64,000 bases of DNA from Jingyaoa shaoxingensis (GTDB lineage Bacteria; Bacillota; Clostridia; Lachnospirales; Lachnospiraceae). Under the pieces are notes generated by a model. It saw only the letters and a list, made by a program, of their open reading frames with translations, did no database searches and had not been told where the DNA came from. The translations under genes were made by a program, and so were the position numbers. The stretch covers positions 1 through 64,000 of the forward strand of contig NZ_JACRSZ010000018.1 in NCBI RefSeq assembly GCF_014385005.1, read 5' to 3'. Positions 15,252-23,902 of this stretch are shown piece after piece; the first letter of the stretch is position 1, and each line of letters starts with the position of its first letter.

Positions 15252-16948
15252 ATCAATCTGTCAAAAAAAGAGCTTCCAATATGGTATGGACTGCTGCAGG
15301 CCGTTATGATTTTGAGCCCCTGTATCTGTTTTTCCATGGTAATAACGAACCGGTTCTCTATCTGAATACGCTGGAGGGTCTGGGCTATGCTTCCATGTCA
15401 GAGGATATTCTGATGCCTTTTCTCAAAGGGCTGGACTTTGGACGCAAGCCGAAAAAGTTCCGCTCCCTGGCCCAGCTTGTACTGGAACAGACAGTTTTTC
15501 ACAGACACTTCCACCAGCGCCCGTCTCTTATTTCTCTGAGGGAAGATTATGCCAGGGTGCATCTGACTGAATTTCTCCCAACTTCCCGCTATCAGGAACT
15601 GGGATGGGAACGCCAGGCTCTGATTCACTGGCAGCGTGTGCTGCATATGGATCTGGCCGGTTTCTCCAAAAGAGAACTGGATCTGGCTGATGCCATGGAA
15701 AAGGCAGCTATACTTACCGATGAAGAACTGGTAAAAGAAATGAAATCCATTTTCCGAAAATATTTTTATTATCAGCCGCTGGCAGCCCGCAAGTCTGAAA
15801 CTGCCAAATTCGTGGGTGCAGGTCTTTTTCTCGTTGTTCTTGGCCAGATCTTCTCCGGTGACTTTCATATCCGGGTATCCGATGCCGATGCTGAAGGGAA
15901 AAAGACGTTTCCTGCCCGTCTCTATATAGCCGGCAAACACCTGCTCAGCCAGACTACTGCCAAAGAAGACCGGGATTTTATACTTCACACTTTCGGTCCC
16001 TGCCTGTTTTCGCCTGAACAGATGGAGCAGATACAAACACGCTTCTGCACCAGGTATCACGCAAAAAGCAGTCTCTGGTATGCCGGTGCCACTTCCCCTG
16101 ACCTGGTATTCGGTGAAGAACAGGAAACACAGCATAAAAAAAATCTGGCTTACTACCAGAAGGATAAACGCTACTATGACCGCAGTATTCACCAGATTAC
16201 CGAACATCTGAAACAGGTACTGGAAGAACAGCAGGAACCTGATCTGGTACGCGTGCAGAGTGGACGTCTGAATCCCGGACAGGTATACCGGATTCCCGCC
16301 ATGTATGACCTGTCTGTTTTTTACCGAGAAATCATCTGGCCGGTTCCCGATTTTTCCGTGGATCTGGTTCTGGACGCATCCAGTTCTCGCTGTAATGAGC
16401 AGGAAGCTATTGCCGCTCAGGCTTATCTGATTGCTGCAAGCTTTCTTTCTTTGCAGATTCCGGTGCAGGTAACCAGTTTTCGCAGCATCCGCGGTTACAC
16501 CATACTTCAGTCTCTGAAGACCTATGAAGATGCGTCTGCAGATGGCATCTTTCACTACTTCACAGCAGGAAATAACCGTGACGGTCTGGCATTTCAGGCA
16601 ATCCGTGCTCTCATGGAACGGCCTGATCACCTGCACACCAAACGGATTGTGCTGATTCTGACGGATGCCATGCCTTCTGATTCCAGAAAAGCCTGGCTGG
16701 AAAACAGCCTTTTTCACAGTAAGGATTACCGAGAAGAGCTTGCCGTAGAAGATACCCGTGATGCCATACGTTCTCTCAGGTCGGATGGCATCTCTGTGGC
16801 AGCTATTTTCTGGGGCGGTGATTATGCCATCTCCGGTCTGCGGCGTATCTACGGGGATTCTTTTATCCGTATTAAACAGATCCAGCAGTTCCCGGACGCT
16901 GTATCCAGTCTTCTCATGCGCATGCTGGATCAGATGCATGAACAGTAA
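15242..16948 (+). CDS. VWA-domain protein, partner of the AAA+ ATPase
   Basis: 568 residues. A long N-terminal region of unknown fold (1-365) precedes a von Willebrand factor A domain: the metal site DASSS (378-382, DxSxS) and the later TDAMPSD near 476 are the MIDAS elements. This is the usual partner of MoxR/CbbQ-type ATPases (CbbO/NorD/CoxE-like), with the VWA domain presenting a substrate. No signal peptide or membrane helix, so cytoplasmic. The only plus-strand unit for many kilobases, flanked by pot and spoVA genes. Repeat B follows 8 nt after the stop. An open 539-codon frame lies antisense but has no family features. Confidence 0.82.
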   Translation: MELNQSVKKRASNMVWTAAGRYDFEPLYLFFHGNNEPVLYLNTLEGLGYASMSEDILMPFLKGLDFGRKPKKFRSLAQLVLEQTVFHRHFHQRPSLISLREDYARVHLTEFLPTSRYQELGWERQALIHWQRVLHMDLAGFSKRELDLADAMEKAAILTDEELVKEMKSIFRKYFYYQPLAARKSETAKFVGAGLFLVVLGQIFSGDFHIRVSDADAEGKKTFPARLYIAGKHLLSQTTAKEDRDFILHTFGPCLFSPEQMEQIQTRFCTRYHAKSSLWYAGATSPDLVFGEEQETQHKKNLAYYQKDKRYYDRSIHQITEHLKQVLEEQQEPDLVRVQSGRLNPGQVYRIPAMYDLSVFYREIIWPVPDFSVDLVLDASSSRCNEQEAIAAQAYLIAASFLSLQIPVQVTSFRSIRGYTILQSLKTYEDASADGIFHYFTAGNNRDGLAFQAIRALMERPDHLHTKRIVLILTDAMPSDSRKAWLENSLFHSKDYREELAVEDTRDAIRSLRSDGISVAAIFWGGDYAISGLRRIYGDSFIRIKQIQQFPDAVSSLLMRMLDQMHEQ

Positions 16949-16956
16949 CATCCATC

Positions 16957-17014
16957 GTATCTGTTCATTCAAGAATGCCTCAGCATTCACAGATAGTTGT
17001 TTCTGAACAGTTAC
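16957..17014 (+). repeat. dispersed inverted repeat (B)
   Basis: Ends GTATCTGTTCA and TGAACAGTTAC, with an inner hairpin GAATGCctcaGCATTC. It fills the gap between the convergent VWA and spoVAE genes and could serve as a terminator hairpin for both, though without a long U-run. Confidence 0.75.
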
Positions 17015-17022
17015 CAACCATC

Positions 17023-17379
17023 TTATTTTTTCATTCGCGGCTGAGTTACCAGACTGGCAATATAAGAAAATATCAGTGCCGACGAGGTGCCCACCGCCGC
17101 TGCCGTAAAACCACCTTTGAATAATCCGAGAAAGCCGTCTTCATCCACGGCTTTTTTTACGCCCTCCCACAGGTTATTTCCAAAACCAAGCAGAGGCACT
17201 GTCACACCTGCCCCGGCATATTCCTTCAGATACGGGAATATTCCAAAGGCTCCCAGAAACACACCTGTCACTACCAGAATCACCATAATTCTGCCCGGCA
17301 TCAGTTTGGTATTCTCTATCAGGATCTGCACCAGTACACAGATCAGCCCTCCTACCCAGAATGCACGAATATAATCCAT
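17023..17379 (-). CDS. spoVAE: stage V sporulation protein AE
   Basis: 118 residues, about four membrane helices, SpoVAE/SpoVAEb family. SpoVA proteins form the inner-membrane channel that moves calcium-dipicolinate into the forespore and releases it at germination. Start at ATG 17379 with AAAGGAG 7 nt upstream; a longer open frame has no ribosome site and would exceed family length. It lies 31 nt after spoVAD in the same unit. SpoVAC, normally just upstream, is about 12 kb away in this window. Confidence 0.93.
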   Translation of the reverse strand: MDYIRAFWVGGLICVLVQILIENTKLMPGRIMVILVVTGVFLGAFGIFPYLKEYAGAGVTVPLLGFGNNLWEGVKKAVDEDGFLGLFKGGFTAAAVGTSSALIFSYIASLVTQPRMKK

Positions 17380-17410
17380 AGTCTGCTCCTTTCCGATCAA
17401 CACACCTATA

Positions 17411-18421
17411 TCAGCAGTGCTCCAGTACAATTCCATGGGCAATTCCCGGAACGCTCTGTCCCTCATTAAAACTAACCGGTGACATTAATGCACCAGTAGG
17501 AACAAACAGCACTCTTTTCCAGATCCCCTTTTCCAGTTTCGGCAGAATCAGTGCGGAAAGTACCGTTGCCGAACATCCACATCCGCTTCCGCCTGAATGA
17601 GTATCCTGCCTTTCCCGGTCATAGATCTCAATTCCGCAATCCATATGTTTCTGACTGATGTCATATCCTTCTTTTTTCAGCAGATCAATTAGAATCTCCT
17701 GTCCCACATATCCCAGATCTCCGGTAATGATCTTGTCATACTCCAGCGGCCCATTTTCAAAGTCCCGGAAGTGGCCTGCAATAGTGTTGCTGGCCGCCGG
17801 TGCCATGCAGGCTCCCATATTCATGGAATCTTGTACCCCATAGTCCACCACTTTTCCCACTGTGATTCCGGTAATTCTCACATGACCGCCATTTTTCCCC
17901 AAAACAAAGGCGCCGCTTCCCGTAACAGTCCAGGTAGCTGACAGCGGTCTCTGGTTGCCATATGCCAGGGGAAAACGGAACTGCTTCTCTGCACTGGCAA
18001 AATGGCTGGATGTCACTGCCGCCGTATAATCTCCGTAATTTCCTGCAACGGTCATGGCAGCCAGTGCCAGTGCTTCTCCGCAGGTAGAACATGCCCCGTA
18101 AATACCAAACCACGGAATCTCAAAACTCTCCAGTCCAAAGGATGTGGCAATCAATTGTCCCAGCAGATCCCCGCCATACAGATATCGGATCTTTTCTTTT
18201 GGAATTCCCGCGTTCTGGATTGCCAGTTCCAGCGCTTCCCTCTGCATTTCGCTTTCCGCTTTTTCCCAGCAGTCTTCTCCGAACAGATCATCCTGGGAAA
18301 CTACAGAAAAAGCACCGCCAAGCGGTCCTTCTCCTTCCTTTTTTCCAACTACGGATGAAGTCCCCACTAAATGCGGTGCCCTCTGAAAACAGATGCTCTG
18401 TCTGCCCTGTGTCTGATCCAT
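17411..18421 (-). CDS. spoVAD: stage V sporulation protein AD
   Basis: 336 residues, the soluble thiolase-fold SpoVAD that binds dipicolinic acid beside the SpoVA channel. Family marks include YGACSTCGEAL near 110, GSGAFVL near 170 and HSGGSGCGCSA near 287. ATG with GGAGG 8 nt upstream. A weak sigma-G-like pair (TGTATA at 18504-18499, 15 nt, CACACAC at 18483-18477) lies about 55 nt upstream; this is tentative. Heads a two-gene spoVAD-spoVAE unit with no spoVAC, unlike the common spoVACDE order. Confidence 0.95.
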   Translation of the reverse strand: MDQTQGRQSICFQRAPHLVGTSSVVGKKEGEGPLGGAFSVVSQDDLFGEDCWEKAESEMQREALELAIQNAGIPKEKIRYLYGGDLLGQLIATSFGLESFEIPWFGIYGACSTCGEALALAAMTVAGNYGDYTAAVTSSHFASAEKQFRFPLAYGNQRPLSATWTVTGSGAFVLGKNGGHVRITGITVGKVVDYGVQDSMNMGACMAPAASNTIAGHFRDFENGPLEYDKIITGDLGYVGQEILIDLLKKEGYDISQKHMDCGIEIYDRERQDTHSGGSGCGCSATVLSALILPKLEKGIWKRVLFVPTGALMSPVSFNEGQSVPGIAHGIVLEHC

Positions 18422-18522
18422 GTCACAACCTCCATTTCAACTGCATCCGTAAGTCCGGATGTCTATCTGTGAAAAAGTGTGTGCATTTTTTCTTTTTTTA
18501 TACAGCAGATTACCTGTATTTT

Positions 18523-18569
18523 GTATCTGCTCATTGCTTTCACAGATACAGTGGGTTCTGAACAGTTAT
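18523..18569 (+). repeat. dispersed inverted repeat (C)
   Basis: Ends GTATCTGCTCA and TGAACAGTTAT, internal CACAGATACAGTGGGTTC. It matches both ends of the composite repeat at 1646-1787 without that copy's central insert. It lies about 100 nt upstream of spoVAD. Confidence 0.75.
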
Positions 18570-18678
18570 TTTTTAATCACTTCTTTTTTAAATATCTGGC
18601 ATATTTTTCAGTTTTCCCCATATGATATAGTGTAAGCACCAATAAAGCAGTGCGCAAACTGAACATGTTATTTGAACC

Positions 18679-19089
18679 TTACAGTATCTCGTCTTCTCTG
18701 CAGACTCTTCCCTGAAGTTTCTCCTGCAGCGTTGCCAGAATCTGTTTCACTTCTTCTGCATCGAGTGCATCATAGGTGATCGCATATACCTTCTTTATTT
18801 TGTGTTCTTCAAAGTATACCTGATCTTCCTGATTCTCAAAGTCTTCTGCAGCCTCTTCAAATACCATCGTGTCATGTGTTAATGTCAGTTCCAGCAGATC
18901 CATTTCACGCCAGATTTCTGCCTTCTCCTGATAATCCGGTAGTAGTTCTGCAAGCTGCGTTGCACATACTTCCTGTGGAATCAGATAATAATCTATAAGC
19001 ATTTTTTTCACAGGTTTTTCCGGCTGCATAGTCTTTTTTGCGGTCTGATGATGTGCACTCTTCTTTTTGGTATTTGTTTTGTTTTTCAT
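18679..19089 (-). CDS. hypothetical protein, 136 residues
   Basis: I do not recognise a family. The first 30 residues are lysine-rich and low in complexity; the remainder is mixed alpha/beta-like and acidic (YLIPQEVCATQLAELLPDY, later ITYDALDAEEVKQIL). No signal peptide or membrane helix. AGG lies 8 nt before the ATG within GGTAGGAAAC. It sits between L-asparaginase and spoVAD on the same strand, after the asparaginase terminator, so it is probably transcribed alone. Codon use and composition match the neighbours. Confidence 0.7.
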   Translation of the reverse strand: MKNKTNTKKKSAHHQTAKKTMQPEKPVKKMLIDYYLIPQEVCATQLAELLPDYQEKAEIWREMDLLELTLTHDTMVFEEAAEDFENQEDQVYFEEHKIKKVYAITYDALDAEEVKQILATLQEKLQGRVCREDEIL

Positions 19090-19190
19090 ATTTGTTTCCT
19101 ACCTTTCCTGTCTCGCCTCTTTTTGCGGTATCTCTTCTTATATTTATCTGCTTATGTCTGCTCATAGGGAACAGAACGAATACAAAACTG

Positions 19191-19220
19191 AAATAGAATC
19201 CTGGAAACAGGATTCTATTT
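19191..19220. terminator. terminator after asparaginase
   Basis: Perfect stem AAATAGAATCCTG / CAGGATTCTATTT with a 4-nt loop, 7 nt after the asparaginase stop. Confidence 0.75.
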
Positions 19221-19226
19221 TATTTC

Positions 19227-20237
19227 CTATTGTTCCGGACTGAACATCATATCATGATTGATTTTTTTATAGAATTTTTCCCTGAATGTATTCTGATCCG
19301 TACTCTCATGAAGCGCCCACATGGTCTTGGCAACCGTCGCTTCCAGTGTCATGTCATAAGATTCCAGTAGAGAAAATTCTCTTTTGATCATTTTTCCCAC
19401 CTGATAAACGGTCATATCACTGCCTTCATGAGTCACCTGAGTTGCCATAATAACAATCTTTCCTTTTTCCACAAAGCGCCGGATTGCCTGATAGAATTCA
19501 TCATCTCCATAATCCGGAAGTCCTCCTACTCCGAAAGATTCAATAATCAGTGCATCCACACTGTCACACAGAGAATCTATGATGGATGCGTTACTTCCAG
19601 GAATCAGTTTCAGTAAAAATACTTTTTCATCCAGATCATGGTAAAAACGAATGCGGTCTGTCACATGGTTCTTGTCATCAATGTAAAATACAATCCGCCG
19701 ATCCTGGATCACGGCAATATCCGGGTAATTGATACTGGAAAAGGCATTATAACTCTTGGATCTCTCCTTTTTCGCCCTGGTTCCGGCAATGACAGAACCG
19801 CCAAATACAATATTGGTCCCGTGTGCTTTCGGATGTGCCGCAAAACGCAGACTGTCCAGAAGATTGGCTCTGGCATCTGTGATTGCCAGATCAATCGGCT
19901 TCTGTGCTCCTGTCACCACGATCGGCTTCAGGTTGTTCTGAATCAGATAGGACAGGGCTGCCGCCGTATACGCCATGGTATCTGTTCCATGACAAATGAC
20001 AAATCCGTCATAATATTCATATTTTTTCTCAATCAGGGCAGCCAGCTCCATCCACTGTCTGGCACAGATATTAGTGCTGTCCAGATTAAAAGGCTGAATA
20101 TGGTCAATCTCACAGAACTCCTTTGCCTCTGGCACATAGGATAAAAGCTCACTGGCTCCGATCTGGGGAGCCAGCCCTTTCTCTGTGTATTTTGATGCAA
20201 TCGTTCCACCCGTTGCAATTAACAGTATTTTTTTCAT
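19227..20237 (-). CDS. ansA: L-asparaginase, type I
   Basis: 336 residues; hydrolyses asparagine to aspartate and ammonia in the cytoplasm. Catalytic threonines are in IATGGTIAS (about 7-15) and CHGTDTMAYTA (about 82-92); Lys of the triad lies in VTGAQKP. No signal peptide, which with the length suits the type I enzyme. Start at ATG 20237 with AGAGGAG 6 nt upstream. It begins 11 nt after the last antiporter gene, so it is likely cotranscribed with that operon and closed by the hairpin at 19191-19220. The link to ion transport is not obvious. Confidence 0.93.
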   Translation of the reverse strand: MKKILLIATGGTIASKYTEKGLAPQIGASELLSYVPEAKEFCEIDHIQPFNLDSTNICARQWMELAALIEKKYEYYDGFVICHGTDTMAYTAAALSYLIQNNLKPIVVTGAQKPIDLAITDARANLLDSLRFAAHPKAHGTNIVFGGSVIAGTRAKKERSKSYNAFSSINYPDIAVIQDRRIVFYIDDKNHVTDRIRFYHDLDEKVFLLKLIPGSNASIIDSLCDSVDALIIESFGVGGLPDYGDDEFYQAIRRFVEKGKIVIMATQVTHEGSDMTVYQVGKMIKREFSLLESYDMTLEATVAKTMWALHESTDQNTFREKFYKKINHDMMFSPEQ

Positions 20238-20248
20238 AATTTCTCCTC

Positions 20249-22411
20249 TTAAGCCATTCGTACCGCTGCGATCAGAAGATAAATCAGGGTAATGCACAGT
20301 CCCAGAGAAAACAGCAGCAGTCCATATGACATACTTCTTCCTATTAGCATCATATTCTCACGGAACTGTTCATAACGAAGTGCAAACTTGTGTTTAAAAT
20401 CCGTCTTGCATGGATGTTTCTTCCATATAGTGGCATTGAGCAAATGTTTTACTGCATTGCAGCATCTTCCCAATACATGTGTTACCGGGTTGCCCTCCTC
20501 CGGATCATCCGGCTCTTCACTGCCATGATAAATGTCTTTCTTCATTTCCACAATGACAGGATCCTGAATCGTATTAAAAAAGCTTGCTTCGACATAAGCC
20601 GCCAGCGGCTGGATCTTCGCGAATACATCCACCAGTTTATCCAATACTTTGCATACACCGCCTGCCACAGCCGGAAGGACCTGAAGCAGCACCGGACGGT
20701 AAAGATAATCTTCCAGGTCCAGAACTGCCGGCCAGCAGTTCACATATTCTTTTGACCCATCTGCCTGTTTTTTCATCATCCATCCGCGGATCACCAGCAG
20801 GTATACTGCTGCCCCCAGTAAAACAGATATCAGACTTCCGGAAAGATTCGTCATGCCAAACCAGGATATCTGCTCTGCTGCCTCTTCTGCTCCCATAAAC
20901 GTTTGTCCCAGATCTGCCATCCAGTTCATAAAACGGTCTGGCAGGATTCCCATAAGTGGAAACAGAACTGCGCAAATTCCAAGTACGATCTTGCTCATTG
21001 TATTCATATAGCTGCCCTTCAGGTCATCATATGCCTTCTGACGCTGCCGGTCTTTGTTTTTTTCCACGAATACTGCCATAAACAGTTTTAACATATAAGC
21101 AACCGTCAAACCGCCACTGATCAGAAACAGCCATTCCACCAACCTGATATCAGGAACTCCAAGAATCTGGTCACTCTTTCCTGCTATGCCGGCATATTCT
21201 ACAATACTTTCATGCAACAGTGTCTTGCTGATATATCCGGAAAAAAGCGGCACACCGCCGATTCCCAGCGCTCCGCTTAAAAATGCCAGCTTCAGCAGTG
21301 GTTTATTTCTTCCAAATCCCCTGATCTCATTGAGCTCCAGCTTGTGGAGATTCATGTAGATCACACCCGCTGCCATGAAAAGTGTCAGTTTAAACAGGGA
21401 ATGATTCACCATATGAAGCATGGTTCCTCTCACTGCCAGTATGTTTTCTTCACCCAGCAGTCCCTGCATACCGATTCCAACCAGAATAAATCCGATCTGT
21501 GAAACAGAAGAACACGCCAGCGTCCGTTTGATATCAATGGAAAATACCGCCAGAACCGCTCCTGCTACCATGGTCAGTACTCCCACCAGCAATACAAAAG
21601 TGCCCCACCTTGCATCGTGAAAGAGAATCTTACAGCTGATTACCAGTATGCCGAAGATTCCAGTCTTTGTCAAGATACCGGAAAGCAGCGCGCTGGCAGG
21701 TGCCGGTGCAACCGGATGTGCTTTTGGAAGCCAGATATGAAGCGGAAAGGCTCCTGCCTTGGCCCCAAATCCCACAAACATGCATACACAGGCTGCCAGC
21801 ACATTCTTTCCCTGGCATGCCTGATACAGATCATCAATCATCAATGTTCCGGTCTGATGATACAGTAAAAACAGTCCCATCAGGATAACCAGCCCTCCGA
21901 TCACGGCAATAGCAAGATAGGTCTCTGCCGCCCGCAGGGATTCTTTTCTCTCATCCTGGGCAACCCAGACATAAGAAGTAAAAGACATCATTTCAAAAAA
22001 GATAAAGGTAGTATACAGATCTGCGGAAAACAAAACTCCTTCTGTTGCTCCCAGTGTCATAATCATAAAGAGATAATATCTGTTTCGATTCCGGTAATGC
22101 CGGAAATACTCTGTAGAAAACAGTGTGGTCATCATCCACATAAAAGCTGCCACAGTTCCATATACTGCACGGAAACCATCCGTCTCAAACTTCAGTCCCA
22201 TCTGACAGATTCCCGGAAGCTCCACACCTGCCGTCTGATCCTTCATGGTGATCAGTATGATCATCGTCATCAGAAATTCTATCACAGCAACTGCACACGC
22301 CATATAGTCGCGAAAACGTTTATCCGTTCTTCCGGCCAGATAAGTCACTCCCGCTCCTGCAAGAGGAAAGAATACGATCCATGCCAGTAAATATATCTGT
22401 GTTTCTCCCAT
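20249..22411 (-). CDS. proton-translocating antiporter subunit, NuoL/MbhH-like, long form
   Basis: 720 residues. About 14 membrane helices carry the antiporter-type core with key Lys/His in KAGAFPLHIWLPKAHP followed by APAPASALLSG; that variant is closer to formate-hydrogenlyase/Mbh/Mbx subunits than to MrpA. The C-terminal ~200 residues form a mostly soluble extension with DLEDYLYRPVL and a final membrane helix. ATG with AGGAGG 7 nt upstream, 15 nt after the previous subunit. Last antiporter gene of the operon. It should form one of several ion channels of a Mrp-like complex. Confidence 0.85.
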   Translation of the reverse strand: MGETQIYLLAWIVFFPLAGAGVTYLAGRTDKRFRDYMACAVAVIEFLMTMIILITMKDQTAGVELPGICQMGLKFETDGFRAVYGTVAAFMWMMTTLFSTEYFRHYRNRNRYYLFMIMTLGATEGVLFSADLYTTFIFFEMMSFTSYVWVAQDERKESLRAAETYLAIAVIGGLVILMGLFLLYHQTGTLMIDDLYQACQGKNVLAACVCMFVGFGAKAGAFPLHIWLPKAHPVAPAPASALLSGILTKTGIFGILVISCKILFHDARWGTFVLLVGVLTMVAGAVLAVFSIDIKRTLACSSVSQIGFILVGIGMQGLLGEENILAVRGTMLHMVNHSLFKLTLFMAAGVIYMNLHKLELNEIRGFGRNKPLLKLAFLSGALGIGGVPLFSGYISKTLLHESIVEYAGIAGKSDQILGVPDIRLVEWLFLISGGLTVAYMLKLFMAVFVEKNKDRQRQKAYDDLKGSYMNTMSKIVLGICAVLFPLMGILPDRFMNWMADLGQTFMGAEEAAEQISWFGMTNLSGSLISVLLGAAVYLLVIRGWMMKKQADGSKEYVNCWPAVLDLEDYLYRPVLLQVLPAVAGGVCKVLDKLVDVFAKIQPLAAYVEASFFNTIQDPVIVEMKKDIYHGSEEPDDPEEGNPVTHVLGRCCNAVKHLLNATIWKKHPCKTDFKHKFALRYEQFRENMMLIGRSMSYGLLLFSLGLCITLIYLLIAAVRMA

Positions 22412-22426
22412 TTTCTTTCCTCCTTT

Positions 22427-23902
22427 CTAATACATTCCACTGGCTACATCTGTGAAAAATCTCACCAGAGGACCGGAAAACAGTCCAAGACAGATCACCG
22501 CCAGCGCAAACAACATCAATGGCAGACACATACGCCAGGAAGGGTCTTTTACCTCTTCGATATCCTCATAACGGAAATTCCTGCCCGGGAAATAAGCTCT
22601 GAACACAATGGACATCATATAAATAGAAGTCAGAAATGCAGAAATCAGCAGACATCCCACACCCAGATACGCCTGCAGACGCTCACTGGCAACAGCCGCT
22701 TTTGCAATATTCCATTTACTGATGAAGCCCGCCAGTCCCGGAACTCCCATCAGCCCCAATGCAGATACCGTAAAACAGCCAAATACCACAGGCATTTTTC
22801 TGCCATAACCATTCAGATCATCAATATACATTTTTTCAGTCTGATGCATCACTGCACCCGCACACAAAAAAGAACAGATCTTCATGCAGGCATGACATAT
22901 CATATGCGTCAACGCTCCAACCAGTCCCAGAGGTGTCATAATTGCCGCACTGAAAATAATATACGAAAGATTACTGATCGTTGAATATGCCAGACGTCTC
23001 TTGATATGTCGCTCCATAACAGCCCTGGTACAGCCATATACAATAGAAAACATAGCAAAAGCCATCACAACCGCCTGTACCCAGGTGCCACGCAGGAATT
23101 CTGTTCCAAAACTATAATAGGTCAGACGGATAATGGCAAATACTCCTGCTTTTACCACTGCTACTGCATGAAGCAGTGCTGTTACCGGCGTTGGTGCCAC
23201 ACCTGCATCCGGAAGCCAGGATCCCATCGGCCACATGGCGGCTTTTACACCAAATCCCATACAGGCAATGAGATACACTACCAACAGCACCTGCTTCTTA
23301 TCTCCGATCTTCTCCAGATTTAGCACTCCACCCATGACAAAGTCAAGCTGATTCCCATATACCATCAGAAAAACGATACCAATCAGAGCAAATGCTGCTC
23401 CTCCAAGGGAATAATACAGATATTTCCTTGTCGCATGAATGGCCTGACGACTAAGACTGTGCAAAATCAATGGCACAGTTACCAGAGTCAGCAGTTCATA
23501 AAAGAAATACATACTGAGCATATCCGACGCATAGGAGATACCCAGTGTTACCCCATACGTAATGGAATAAAACATGAAAAAAACTCTCTGGTGTTTCTCA
23601 TGTTCCATATATTCAAAGGAATACAGCATGGCAAGAGGCCAGAGCGCCGCCACTAGCACGGAAAATACCATGGACATGCCATCTATTCGAAAAGAAATAG
23701 ACAGATCCTGCATGAAATGCACCACTTCCAGTTTTCCCTGCGGACGCATTCCTGCCAGAAGAAACACGATCACAGATGTTACGATCATGATACATTCCAG
23801 ATAAATCTTCATAATTCGCCGGTCGGAAAAAGGAATCACTTTTACCAGTATTCCCCCCACAATCGGCAACAATATTGCAATCAGCATCCAGTATTGACTC
23901 AT
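22427..23902 (-). CDS. antiporter subunit, MrpA/NuoL-like core
   Basis: 491 residues, about 14 membrane helices. The proton-path motif reads KAAMWPMGSWLPDAGVAPTP followed by LLHAVAVVKAGV; the last part (LHAxxVVKAG) is the MrpA/NuoL type. It lacks the C-terminal domains of a full MrpA (~800 residues); those are encoded separately at 28248-28532 and in the N-terminal half of the protein at 27292-28251. Start at ATG 23902, overlapping the upstream stop as ATGA, with GGAGG 7 nt upstream; a longer frame inside the upstream gene is unlikely. Confidence 0.83.
   Translation of the reverse strand: MSQYWMLIAILLPIVGGILVKVIPFSDRRIMKIYLECIMIVTSVIVFLLAGMRPQGKLEVVHFMQDLSISFRIDGMSMVFSVLVAALWPLAMLYSFEYMEHEKHQRVFFMFYSITYGVTLGISYASDMLSMYFFYELLTLVTVPLILHSLSRQAIHATRKYLYYSLGGAAFALIGIVFLMVYGNQLDFVMGGVLNLEKIGDKKQVLLVVYLIACMGFGVKAAMWPMGSWLPDAGVAPTPVTALLHAVAVVKAGVFAIIRLTYYSFGTEFLRGTWVQAVVMAFAMFSIVYGCTRAVMERHIKRRLAYSTISNLSYIIFSAAIMTPLGLVGALTHMICHACMKICSFLCAGAVMHQTEKMYIDDLNGYGRKMPVVFGCFTVSALGLMGVPGLAGFISKWNIAKAAVASERLQAYLGVGCLLISAFLTSIYMMSIVFRAYFPGRNFRYEDIEEVKDPSWRMCLPLMLFALAVICLGLFSGPLVRFFTDVASGMY

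Noticed and set aside
15398..17017. A 539-codon open frame antisense to the VWA gene
   Set aside because: It lies wholly opposite a gene with clear VWA metal-site motifs, has no ribosome site, and its translation shows no domain; long antisense frames are common opposite high-bias coding sequence.
18477..18504. A sigma-G promoter before spoVAD as a separate feature
   Set aside because: The -35 is fair (TGTATA) but the -10 (CACACAC) matches the consensus weakly; kept only as a remark under spoVAD.
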